The notes beneath the pieces were generated by a model. The model saw only the letters and a program-made list of their open reading frames with translations. It ran no database searches and was not told the origin of the DNA. This document shows, piece after piece, positions 6,899 to 14,001 of a DNA stretch of 14,312 nt. This DNA comes from an uncultured Pseudomonadota bacterium. Lineage in GTDB: Bacteria; Pseudomonadota; Gammaproteobacteria; Steroidobacterales; Steroidobacteraceae. The DNA is taken from contig CAMLGF010000084.1 in the NCBI GenBank assembly GCA_946479515.1, forward strand, positions 1 to 14,312. Direction: 5' to 3'. Positions within the stretch are counted from its first letter, which is position 1, and each line of letters begins with the position of its first letter. The translations under genes and the position numbers were made by a program.

Positions 6899-7597
6899 TC
6901 ATTCCGTGCGGAATCGAAGGCGGCGCAGCCACAGAAAGGGCAGCGCGACGGCGATGAAGGACGCCGCGGCGCGTAACAGCGGCAGGGCCAGCGACTGCGT
7001 ATCGAGACCGATGCCGGCGCCGAACTGCGGCCTGTCTACCAGCGGCGGCAATGACAGTTGCGCGTTCGTCGTTGCCCCCAGCAGGCAGATGACCGCGGCG
7101 CCAACCAGGGGCCAGAGTGGCGGCGCGCACCTTGCCAGCGCGATTCCACAACAGGTTGCCGCCACGCCCGCCGGCAGCAGCCAGGCGAGGCCGGGCAGCA
7201 CGGCGGCCGCGAAGGCCTGCAGCCCTCTCGACTGCGCGAACGAAACCCCCAGGGCTTGCTCGGCGAGCGCGATGCCGACGAGCAGAACCACGATGCCGAT
7301 GACGAACAGCCCGGCGTAGGCGGCGAGCGGCAGCAGCGCAAACGCGACCAGTGGCCGGCGGCGCATCCAGGAACGCAGCTCGGGGCGGGCCAGGACTTCG
7401 GCCACGATCGCCTCGGCGCCGAGGCGCGCGGCGGCCGCGGATGCCGCCTCCTGTTCATCGCAGCCGTGCGCGCGCAACTCATCGAGCAGATCCGAAAAAT
7501 GAGCGGACAGCTCGAATACGGTACGTCGTACGTGGCGTGGCGCCACGCCCGCGCGCAGTAGTTGCTCGGCGATGCCGGCGAAGCGGGCTTCATGCAT
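6899..7597 (-). CDS. HAAS/permease-prefix-domain membrane protein, partner of PadR
   Basis: A 232-residue inner-membrane protein. Residues 1 to about 75 form a helical HAAS-like (DUF1700/permease prefix) domain: RRTVFELSAHFSDLLDELRAHGCDEQEAASAAAARLGAEAIVAEVL, the usual pattern of paired helices ending in a RLG turn. About four or five hydrophobic segments follow (around 83-117, 124-158, 160-180 and 200-220). HAAS-type proteins are typically encoded directly after a PadR-like repressor and are thought to sense membrane state or to act as accessory permease-like proteins. The start at 7597 overlaps the end of the padR gene by 8 bases (ATGCATGA), with a GGAGGGGG ribosome site six bases before it, so translation is probably coupled. 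An upstream in-frame ATG near 7630 would lie deeper inside padR and is less likely. Confidence 0.82.
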   Translation of the reverse strand: MHEARFAGIAEQLLRAGVAPRHVRRTVFELSAHFSDLLDELRAHGCDEQEAASAAAARLGAEAIVAEVLARPELRSWMRRRPLVAFALLPLAAYAGLFVIGIVVLLVGIALAEQALGVSFAQSRGLQAFAAAVLPGLAWLLPAGVAATCCGIALARCAPPLWPLVGAAVICLLGATTNAQLSLPPLVDRPQFGAGIGLDTQSLALPLLRAAASFIAVALPFLWLRRLRFRTE

Positions 7598-7928
7598 GGC
7601 GCGCCCCCTCCAGCACCGCCTCGACGCCATCGGAAATTCGGCGCCAATGCGCCTTGAGATGCGCGAGCCGGCGTTGACCCCGGGCGGTCAGTGCGTAGTA
7701 CACGCGCGTGCGGCCGTCCATCGTCCGGCGGCGGCCGCGGATGAGACCGCGCTTCTCCAGCACGTGGAGCGCGGGGTACAGCACGCTCTCGCCGACCGAG
7801 ATGGCATCGGCCGTGAGCGCCCGGATCTTTCGCGCCAGCTCATAGCCGTACATTTCGCGTCCGGCGAGCAGGGTCAGCACCATGAGCTCGGGCACGCCCG
7901 ACATCAGCGACGCACTGGACTCGGTCAT
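7590..7928 (-). CDS. PadR-family transcriptional regulator
   Basis: A 112-residue DNA-binding protein of the short PadR (PadR-s1) type. The winged helix is clear: ELMVLTLLAGREMYGYELARKI, then SVGESVLYPALHVLEKRGLIRGRR, where YPALHxLEKxGLI is the recognition-helix/wing signature, then RVYYALTARGQRRL. PadR proteins are usually repressors released by a small ligand, and commonly autoregulate. The ATG at 7928 is chosen because GGGAGG lies five bases before it (7933-7938) and the domain starts soon after. It heads a three-gene unit with the HAAS-type gene (overlapping) and the unknown membrane protein, and is divergent from an MFS transporter gene across 137 bases. That arrangement suggests it may control both directions. 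Confidence 0.93.
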   Translation of the reverse strand: MTESSASLMSGVPELMVLTLLAGREMYGYELARKIRALTADAISVGESVLYPALHVLEKRGLIRGRRRTMDGRTRVYYALTARGQRRLAHLKAHWRRISDGVEAVLEGARHA

Positions 7929-7940
7929 CTCGGCCTCCCA

Positions 7941-7972
7941 TGCCTCGGCATACGAGGCATTACGATACCTCG
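7941..7972. promoter_or_regulatory. Inverted-repeat cluster, candidate PadR operator
   Basis: TGCCTCG (7941-7947) and CGAGGCA (7953-7959) form a perfect 7-bp inverted repeat around 5 bases. A third half-site, CCTCG, at 7968-7972 pairs again with CGAGG (7953-7957) around 10 bases. The cluster starts just upstream of the padR ribosome site, so bound repressor would block padR transcription and could affect the divergent MFS gene. It does not match the best-known PadR consensus (ATGT...ACAT), so the assignment rests on position and symmetry. Confidence 0.5.
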
Positions 7973-8017
7973 ACTGCCGATGTATGGAGGAAGTTCCGCC
8001 GGTGGGGTGGGTTCTCG

Positions 8018-8023
8018 TATAGT
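8018..8023 (+). promoter_or_regulatory. Possible -10 element for the MFS gene
   Basis: TATAGT matches the -10 consensus at 5 of 6 positions and lies 42 bases before the MFS start codon. No convincing -35 is found 16-19 bases upstream, so it would need an activator or be weak. Confidence 0.35.
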
Positions 8024-8065
8024 CCGCGGAACGCCCGCCATCCGACGCGGGTCCGGAATGGCTCG

Positions 8066-9346
8066 ATGCCCCGCATTGACCGCACACGTCGCGATGCCGG
8101 CGGGTCCGTGCCCGCAGCGGGCGCCCTGCGCCATCTGCCCGGCGGCATCTGGGCATTGGGGTTGACGTCGCTGTTCATGGATACCTCCTCCGAGCTGGTG
8201 CACAGCCTGCTGCCGGTGTTCATGTCCGCGTCGCTGGGCGTGGGCATGCTGGCGATCGGTTTCATCGAGGGCATCGCGGAGGCGATCGCGGCGTTCACGC
8301 GCGTATTCTCGGGCGCGCTCAGCGACCATTGGCGCAGGCGCAAACCACTGGTCGTGCTCGGCTACGGCCTTGCGGCATTGACCAAGCCGGTGTTTCCACT
8401 GGCCTCGTCCATCGTCTGGGTGGCCGGTGCGCGCTTTCTCGATCGCGTCGGCAAGGGCATTCGCGGTGCGCCACGCGATGCGCTGATCGCCGACATCACA
8501 CCCCAGCATGTGCGGGGCGCGGCCTACGGGCTGCGCCAGGCGCTCGATTCGGTGGGCGCTTTCGCCGGGCCTGCGCTGGCCTTGCTGTTCATGAGCCTGC
8601 TGGCCAGCGACATTCGCGCGGTGTTGTGGATCGCCGTAGTGCCGTCGGTCATCGCGGTGGCACTGCTGATCGTCTTCGTACGCGAGCCGGATCAGCCGGT
8701 GAATTCCGCGACCGACTTCTCCGGCACGGCGGGCGTGCCGGCCGCGCGGCGACCGCCGCTCGCCTGGGCCAGCGTGCGGCGGCTCGGTCAGCGCTATTGG
8801 CTCATCGTCGGCCTGGCCATGGTTTTCACGCTGGCGCGCTTCAGCGAAGCCTTCCTGGTGCTGCGCGCGCAGTACGCCGGCCTGTCCGCGGCGCTGGTGC
8901 CCATCGTCATGGTGGTCATGAACGTGGTCTACGCCGCGCTGGCATATCCGGCCGGCAGGGCATCGGACCGGCTTCGCCACCGGGCGTTCCTGTTTGCGGG
9001 TCTGCTCGCGCTGATCGTCTCGGACCTGCTGCTGGCCTATGCCACCTCGGTGGGCAGCGTTCTCGCAGGCGCCGCGCTCTGGGGGATACACATGGCGCTG
9101 ACGCAAGGCCTGTTCTCGAAACTCGTCGCGGACGAGGCGCCCGCCGATCTGCGCGGCACGGCGTTTGGCGTATACAACCTGGCGACCGGCGTCAGCGTGC
9201 TCTGCGCCAGCGCGATTGCCGGCGCGCTGTGGAGTTGGGGCGGTCCGGGCATGACCTTCCTGGCCGGCGCCGGGTTCGCGGCCATTGCCGCGTTCGGCAT
9301 GGCTGCGCGCGTGCTCTTCGGGGGTCGCAGATCAGACGCGGGATAG
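8066..9346 (+). CDS. MFS transporter
   Basis: A 426-residue, roughly 12-helix inner-membrane secondary transporter. The motif A region is visible as GALSDHWRRRKP (residues 83-94) between helices 2 and 3. The adjacent family-typical segments MDTSSELVHSLLPVF (38-52), RFLDRVGKGIRGAPRDALIADITP (123-146) and GAAYGLRQALDSVGAFAGPALA follow. A central loop (about residues 212-232) precedes the second half. The substrate cannot be deduced; the close DRVGKGIRGAPRDALIAD match belongs to a group annotated only as MFS. The start at 8066 has GGAA seven bases upstream. Longer in-frame starts reach back to 7940, but these would run through the padR promoter and encode no recognisable domain. Divergence from padR suggests ligand-controlled efflux, which is an inference. 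Confidence 0.9.
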   Translation: MPRIDRTRRDAGGSVPAAGALRHLPGGIWALGLTSLFMDTSSELVHSLLPVFMSASLGVGMLAIGFIEGIAEAIAAFTRVFSGALSDHWRRRKPLVVLGYGLAALTKPVFPLASSIVWVAGARFLDRVGKGIRGAPRDALIADITPQHVRGAAYGLRQALDSVGAFAGPALALLFMSLLASDIRAVLWIAVVPSVIAVALLIVFVREPDQPVNSATDFSGTAGVPAARRPPLAWASVRRLGQRYWLIVGLAMVFTLARFSEAFLVLRAQYAGLSAALVPIVMVVMNVVYAALAYPAGRASDRLRHRAFLFAGLLALIVSDLLLAYATSVGSVLAGAALWGIHMALTQGLFSKLVADEAPADLRGTAFGVYNLATGVSVLCASAIAGALWSWGGPGMTFLAGAGFAAIAAFGMAARVLFGGRRSDAG

Positions 9347-9549
9347 CTCCGCGATCAGAACTGGCTGACACGCACCGGCACTCGGTATCCCGAAGTCCAC
9401 TCCGCGCCGGAAATGTTCTATGGTAGCTAGGTCGAGGCCATCGATCAGGGCGGCGTCATGAGGCATGCGCGGACTTCACATGAGGCGTTGGCGGATTTCC
9501 GGGCCGGCGCCGCCTGGCGGCGAGCCCACTGCCGACGCGGGCGCCGTCG

Positions 9550-10776
9550 ATGAGCCCGCCAAAACGCTGCGAATGGGACCCGACCGTACTCGGCACGCCC
9601 ATGGATCAGATCGGCCTCTACGACGAGACTCGCCGTCGCTGTCCGGTGGCGTTCAGCGAGCTGTTCGGATGGTCGCTGTTCGGCCACGAGGAAGTGACCC
9701 GCGCGCTCGCGGATCCGGCGACTTTCAGCAGCCGGGTCTCGCAGCATCTTGCCGTTCCCAACGGCATGGACCCGCCCGAGCATGGCGTGTTCAGGCAATT
9801 GATAGACCCCTACTTTTCCGCCGAGCGCATGGCGGTGTTCGAGCCCGTGTGTCGCGCCATCGCCGCCGAGCTGGTCGAACGTCTGCCGACCGGCCAGCCA
9901 GTGGACTGCGTGGCCGAACTCGCCGAACCGTACGCGATTCGCGCGCAATGCGCCTTCCTGCAATGGCCCGACCGACTCCGCGAACCTCTGCGGGAGTGGG
10001 TCGGCAAGAACCATGCGGCCATCCGCAACAGAGACCGGCAGGCACTGGCCGACGTCGCCTTCGAATTCGACGCGCACATCCGCGGTGTGCTGTCCGCGCA
10101 CCGCAGCGGCAGGGCCGACCTCGCCGGCGGCACGGTGGCCCGGCTGCTGGCGGAGCGGGTGGCGGGCCGACCTCTCAGCGACGAGGAAATCGTCAGCATC
10201 CTGCGCAACTGGACAGTGGGTGAGCTCGCCACGATTGCCGCTTCGGTCGGCATCGTGGCGCATTTCCTCGCCGTGCAACCGGAACTGCAGAGCCGCCTGC
10301 GCGCAGAAGACGCGCTGCTGAGCCGGGCCATCGACGAGATTCTGCGCCTGCGTGCGCCTTTGATGACGGCGCGCCGGGTCGTCGCGCAACCGGTCGAAAT
10401 CGCCGGTCAACGATTGGCACCCGGCAGCCGCGTCACCCTGATGTGGGCGGCGGCGAATCGCGACGAAGAGACCTTTGCCGCTGCCGGCGAATTCGACCTC
10501 GATCGTGATCCGGACAAGAACCTTCTGTATGGCGCCGGCATTCACGTCTGTCCCGGCGCGCCGCTCGCGAGACTGGAACTGCGCGTGCTGTTCGCGGCAT
10601 TGCTGGCCCGCCTGGAACTGCGCGCGCCAACGGATCGCCAGCCCGTCCATGCGATCTACCCCGCGGCCGGCTTCTCGCACTGCCCCTTGATCGCCGACCG
10701 CATCGATGCGGCCTCGGATGACACACCCGAAGAGCAGCGCGGCCGCGAACAGTTGGACCTGGGGAGACTGCCATGA
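9550..10776 (+). CDS. Cytochrome P450 with altered I-helix motif
   Basis: A 408-residue soluble bacterial P450, with no membrane anchor. Landmarks in order: C-helix EHGVFRQLIDPYF (His78, Arg82), I-helix RNWTVGELATIAASVG (219-234), K-helix ExxR as EILR (Glu263, Arg266), meander with FDLDRDP (Arg319), and haem loop YGAGIHVCPGAPLAR with thiolate ligand Cys334. Two departures stand out. The haem loop begins with Tyr instead of Phe. In the I-helix, aligning GELAT with the GGLDT of P450cam leaves Thr227 but puts Ala where the proton-relay acid normally sits. The redox partner is not encoded nearby. The start at 9550 is the first in-frame ATG but has no clear Shine-Dalgarno; 9601 is an alternative. 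The stop overlaps the next gene's start. A C-terminal tail of about 25 residues is longer than usual. The substrate is unknown. Confidence 0.94.
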   Translation: MSPPKRCEWDPTVLGTPMDQIGLYDETRRRCPVAFSELFGWSLFGHEEVTRALADPATFSSRVSQHLAVPNGMDPPEHGVFRQLIDPYFSAERMAVFEPVCRAIAAELVERLPTGQPVDCVAELAEPYAIRAQCAFLQWPDRLREPLREWVGKNHAAIRNRDRQALADVAFEFDAHIRGVLSAHRSGRADLAGGTVARLLAERVAGRPLSDEEIVSILRNWTVGELATIAASVGIVAHFLAVQPELQSRLRAEDALLSRAIDEILRLRAPLMTARRVVAQPVEIAGQRLAPGSRVTLMWAAANRDEETFAAAGEFDLDRDPDKNLLYGAGIHVCPGAPLARLELRVLFAALLARLELRAPTDRQPVHAIYPAAGFSHCPLIADRIDAASDDTPEEQRGREQLDLGRLP

Positions 10777-11501
10777 CCCGAGACCTGAACCGCCGCCGCT
10801 GGCTGGCGATGTCCGGCGCCGCGATGAGCGCCGCACTCGGCGCGCCCGCCGTGCTCGCCGCCGCCAAAGAAGGTGAGCGGGGCGAGAAAGAGCAGATGGA
10901 AGTCTCCGCGGTCGAAGACCTCATGCGCGAACACGGCGTGCTGCGCCGCGCGCTGCTCGTTTATGCGGAGGCGTCCGCGCGGTTGGCGCAGGGCAACGCC
11001 GATCTTCCGCTGCCGGCGCTCGGCCGGACTGCGACCTTGTTCCGCCGCTTCGGCGAGGACTACCACGAGCGCAGCCTCGAGGAGCGGCACGTGTTCGTGC
11101 CGTTGATCGAGGCGGGCGGTCCGCCCGCATCGCTCGCGCGCACGCTGACCACGCAGCACGCGCGCGGGCGACAGATCACGGACTACATCTTGGCGATGAC
11201 GAAGAAGGGCCGGGTCTCGCCGGCCGAGCGCGCGCCGTTCGCGACGACGCTCACGTCCTTCGTGCGCATGTACCAGCACCATGCGGCGCTCGAAGACACC
11301 GTCGTCTTTCCGGCCTGGAAGGCCGCGATCTCGCCGGCGCGATACCGCGAGCTCAACGAGGAATTCGAGGATCTCGAGCACGAGGTGTTCGGTGCGGACG
11401 GTTTCGAGGACGCCGTCCGGCAGATCTCGGCCATCGAGCAGGCCTTCGACCTGTCGGACCTGGGTGCGCTCACGGCCGCGCCGCCGCCGTCCATCGGATG
11501 A
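10773..11501 (+). CDS. Tat-exported hemerythrin-domain protein
   Basis: A 242-residue protein beginning with a twin-arginine signal (NRRRWLAMSGAAMSAALGAPAVLA, cleavage near residue 29). It then has a hemerythrin-like four-helix domain: REHGVLRRALLVY (His54), DYHERSLEERHVFVPLIEAGG (His98, Glu103/104), QHARGR (His129) and YQHHAALEDTVVFPAW (His169/170, Glu174). These provide the His and Glu ligands of a di-iron site that in the family binds O2 or handles NO or reactive oxygen. A Glu/Asp-rich helical tail follows. Its ATG is at 10773 and the P450 stop ends at 10776 (ATGA overlap), with GGGGAG seven bases upstream, so translation is coupled to the P450. The Tat signal implies folding with iron in the cytoplasm before export, which places it in a different compartment from the P450. 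Confidence 0.91.
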   Translation: MTRDLNRRRWLAMSGAAMSAALGAPAVLAAAKEGERGEKEQMEVSAVEDLMREHGVLRRALLVYAEASARLAQGNADLPLPALGRTATLFRRFGEDYHERSLEERHVFVPLIEAGGPPASLARTLTTQHARGRQITDYILAMTKKGRVSPAERAPFATTLTSFVRMYQHHAALEDTVVFPAWKAAISPARYRELNEEFEDLEHEVFGADGFEDAVRQISAIEQAFDLSDLGALTAAPPPSIG

Positions 11502-11582
11502 ACCCACGCTCGACTTCCGCGAACCCAGGGTGTCCAATCCGCACGGCACCGCGGCCTGTCCGCCAACCCGACGACCCACGAG

Positions 11583-12923
11583 ATGACACTGCGCAAACTT
11601 CCCGTCTTGACCGCCGCCGGCGCTGCGCTGCTGGCGGCCACGGCATTCGCGACCAACCCGCTGATCACCGACCAGTTCACGGCCGACCCGACCGCTCGCG
11701 TGTTCGAAGGCAAGGTGTATGTCTATCCCTCGCATGACATTGCCGAGCCACCGGGTTACCAGGGGCGGCCGAAATGGTTCGTGATGGAGGACTACCACGT
11801 CTTCTCGTCCGGGAATCTCACCGACTGGCAGGATCACGGCGTGATCCTCGAGCGCTCGGACGTGCAGTGGGCCGATCAGAAGGCGTACGCCATGTGGGCG
11901 CCGGATGCGGTCTTCAAGGACGGGCAGTACTACTTCTATTTTCCGGCCATGGCGAAGGCTGGCGGCTTCCGGATCGGCGTCGCCCTCGCGGACAAGCCAT
12001 ACGGGCCGTTCAAGCCGCTGCCTCTGCCGATCGAAGGCGTGCGGGGCATCGACCCCGGCGTGCTCCTCGACAAGGACGGCAGCGCCTATCTGTACTGGTC
12101 GGCCGCGGACAAGCTGTTCGCCGCCAGGCTCAAGCCGAACATGGTGGAAATCGAGGGCGAGCCGCGGTCCTTCGACAATCTGCCGAAGAAAGGCCTGCAG
12201 GAAGGGCCGTTCGTGTTCGAACGCAACGGCACTTACTACCTCACCTATCCGCACGTGGCCAACAAGATCGAGCGGCTGGAATACGCGACCAGCGCCTCGC
12301 CGCTCGGGCCGTTCGAGTGGGCAGGCGTGATCCTGGACGAATCGGCCAGCGGCTGCTGGACCGTGCATCACTCCATCGTCGACTACCAGGGCCAGTGGTA
12401 TCTGTTCTATCACGACCGCGACCTGTCGCCGTCGTTCGACAAGCACCGTTCCATCCGGGCGGACAAGCTGTTCTTCAACGCCAATGGCACGATCCAGAAG
12501 GTCACGCCGACGCTGCGCGGCGTCGGGCTGGTGAAAGCCACGAGTGAAATCCAGATCGACCGCTACAGCGCAGCAAGCCCGCAGGGCATTGCCATTTCAT
12601 TTCTCGACGATGCCAACCCGCAGGCGGGCTGGAAGACCTCGTTCAATGACGCGAGCTCGTGGGTGCGTTTCGATGACGTCGACTTCGGCCGCGGCGGACG
12701 GCAGACGCTGGAACTGCGCGCTAGGGCCGCGGGCGACAGTGCGCTCGAGATCCGGCTGCAGGGGCCGGAGGGTCCGCTGCTCGGCAAGGTGAAGGTGGCG
12801 CAGAGCGGCGACTGGCACACGTTGCGCATCGGCGGAAAGAAAGTCGCCGCGGGCGTTCACGACCTCGTCGTCACTCGCACGGGGGCCGGGCCCGTCGAGG
12901 TGGACTGGATCCGATTCCGCTGA
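11583..12923 (+). CDS. Secreted GH43-family glycosidase with C-terminal CBM6 domain
   Basis: A 446-residue exported enzyme; the signal peptide is residues 1-23 (LPVLTAAGAALLAATAFA). Residues about 27-315 are the five-bladed propeller of GH43 (alpha-L-arabinofuranosidase/beta-xylosidase type). They carry the expected carboxylates: Asp35 (TADPT) as general base, Asp157 (RGIDPGV) as pKa modulator, and Glu207 (LQEGPF) as general acid, plus a conserved His in TVHHSI (261-265). Residues about 320-446 are a CBM6-like beta-sandwich (SSWVRFDDVDFG, LELRARAAGDS, and the terminal VEVDWIRF). This architecture matches arabinoxylan arabinofuranohydrolases, so hemicellulose side-chain removal is the most likely role; exact specificity is not readable. 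The start has only a weak GAG ribosome site. It lies 81 bases after the hemerythrin gene, and co-transcription is possible but unproven. Confidence 0.91.
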   Translation: MTLRKLPVLTAAGAALLAATAFATNPLITDQFTADPTARVFEGKVYVYPSHDIAEPPGYQGRPKWFVMEDYHVFSSGNLTDWQDHGVILERSDVQWADQKAYAMWAPDAVFKDGQYYFYFPAMAKAGGFRIGVALADKPYGPFKPLPLPIEGVRGIDPGVLLDKDGSAYLYWSAADKLFAARLKPNMVEIEGEPRSFDNLPKKGLQEGPFVFERNGTYYLTYPHVANKIERLEYATSASPLGPFEWAGVILDESASGCWTVHHSIVDYQGQWYLFYHDRDLSPSFDKHRSIRADKLFFNANGTIQKVTPTLRGVGLVKATSEIQIDRYSAASPQGIAISFLDDANPQAGWKTSFNDASSWVRFDDVDFGRGGRQTLELRARAAGDSALEIRLQGPEGPLLGKVKVAQSGDWHTLRIGGKKVAAGVHDLVVTRTGAGPVEVDWIRFR

Positions 12924-12941
12924 ACCTACGACGCCTTCTCA

Positions 12942-12956
12942 GGGAGCCGCGCTCCC
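12942..12956 (+). terminator. Short stem-loop after the GH43 gene
   Basis: GGGAGC and GCTCCC form a perfect 6-bp stem with a 3-base loop, 18 bases after the GH43 stop. No T-run follows, so it is weak evidence for termination. It fits with the next gene having its own -10 at 13011. Confidence 0.35.
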
Positions 12957-12983
12957 GGTGACCTCGTCCGCTGGCTCAACGAC

Positions 12984-13016
12984 TTGCAAGCCCGGCCGCG
13001 GCGCCTTCCTTACAAT
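12984..13016 (+). promoter_or_regulatory. Possible promoter of the TIM-barrel protein gene
   Basis: TACAAT at 13011-13016 matches the -10 consensus at 5 of 6 positions and would start transcription about 20 bases before the ATG at 13044, just ahead of the AGGAGG site. The only -35-like hexamer, TTGCAA (12984-12989), is 21 bases away, longer than the normal 16-18. The -10 is therefore the reliable part. Confidence 0.4.
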
Positions 13017-13043
13017 GCGCATCTCGACAGGAGGAAGGCCGCC

Positions 13044-13937
13044 ATGCATCGACGCCAGTTCCTGATTCGCACCGGCGGATCGCTGTTCTGTCTCGCGATC
13101 GGCGTCGTCGGCGCCCGCGCCGCGGGCACCGACGAGCGTGTGGGCATGGGCACCGTGATTTTCCGCAACCGCTTCCGGCAGACGCGCCCGAAGGAGCTGG
13201 GGCCGCTCGCCAATCCGCTGACGCTGCTCGAGGTGCCGGCTTACTACCGCGACCGCTTCGGGGTGCGCAATCTCGAGTTCTGGAGCCATCACTTCGAGTC
13301 GCTCGAGAAGTCCTACCTGGACCAGCTGCGCGCACGCATCGCCGCGGCCGGCGCGCAGCTCATCAACGTGCAGGTGGATGGGGCCTACGATCTTGCGAGC
13401 ACGAATGAAGAGGAACGCCAGCGCAGCCTCGCACTCGTCCGCGACTGGATCGATGCCGCGGCGCGTGCCGGCAGCCGCGCCATACGCATCAACCCCGGGC
13501 GCGCCGGCAGTTCGATCGAGCGCAGCATCGCCTCGCTGCGGGAAGTGAATCGGCATTGCCGCGCGGCGGGCCTGCCGCTGCTGACTGAAAACCACTTTGG
13601 CCTGGAAATGGACCCGGACGTGCATCTGCGCATTCGCGCGGCGGCCGGACCCGACAACATCTACACGGACCCGGACTTCGGCAACTACCCGGTCGAGTCG
13701 ATGTGGCAGTCGCTGGAGAAAATCCTGCCCTATGCGTATGTGGTCTCGGCGAAGGCCGTGGACTTCGACGCGCAGGGCGGGCACGTGTCGTACGACTTCG
13801 ACCGCTGCGTGCAGCTGTGCGAGCGCGCGGGCTTCAAGGGCATCTATCTGGTCGAGCAGTGGAGCCGGCGCGAACAGGATCTCGACGTGGAGCAGGTCGC
13901 CGACTGGCTGCTGCGCAGAGTGCGCGCCAACATCTGA
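13044..13937 (+). CDS. Tat-signal xylose-isomerase-like TIM-barrel (sugar phosphate isomerase/epimerase family) protein
   Basis: A 297-residue protein. The N-terminus MHRRQFLIRTGGSLFCLAIGVVGARAAG is a twin-arginine-type export signal. The mature part is an AP-endonuclease-2/xylose-isomerase-like TIM barrel: NLEFWSHHF (76-84), AGAQLINVQVDG (102-113), RAIRINPG (145-152), LLTENHFG (179-186), IYTDPDFGNYP (206-216), VVSAKAVDFD (233-242) and GIYLVEQW (266-273). Likely metal ligands are Glu182, Asp211 and Glu271, by position at the strand ends. The His commonly seen in the HxKD-type strand is Ser235 here, followed by Lys237, so its metal chemistry may differ. An excellent GGAGG site (13030-13034) lies nine bases before the ATG at 13044. 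With the GH43 enzyme just upstream a sugar-related role is plausible, but the reaction is unknown; exported members of this family are usually uncharacterised. Confidence 0.85.
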   Translation: MHRRQFLIRTGGSLFCLAIGVVGARAAGTDERVGMGTVIFRNRFRQTRPKELGPLANPLTLLEVPAYYRDRFGVRNLEFWSHHFESLEKSYLDQLRARIAAAGAQLINVQVDGAYDLASTNEEERQRSLALVRDWIDAAARAGSRAIRINPGRAGSSIERSIASLREVNRHCRAAGLPLLTENHFGLEMDPDVHLRIRAAAGPDNIYTDPDFGNYPVESMWQSLEKILPYAYVVSAKAVDFDAQGGHVSYDFDRCVQLCERAGFKGIYLVEQWSRREQDLDVEQVADWLLRRVRANI

Positions 13938-14001
13938 TCCGTGGGTCGCCGTGCGCCGCCGGATGCGCGCTGCGACATGCCTCGGGAGGGGCCTGCCTTC
14001 G

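Noticed and set aside
9330..9359. Direct repeats GATCAGA flanking the stop codon of the MFS gene, with a 5-bp CGCGG/CCGCG stem between them.
   Set aside because: Too short to call an attachment site, target-site duplication or terminator; no mobile element lies between them.
9347..9549. The 203-base gap before the P450, searched for a promoter; TATGGT at 9419-9424 was the best -10.
   Set aside because: The candidate -35 matches only 3 of 6 positions and the leader would be about 118 bases; not strong enough to list.
9445..10836. A 463-codon minus-strand open frame opposite the P450.
   Set aside because: The P450 motifs on the plus strand are unambiguous; the antisense product has no domain.
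10656..12446. A 596-codon minus-strand open frame across the hemerythrin and GH43 genes.
   Set aside because: It crosses two clearly real plus-strand genes, has the low-complexity composition of an antisense shadow, and no recognisable motif.
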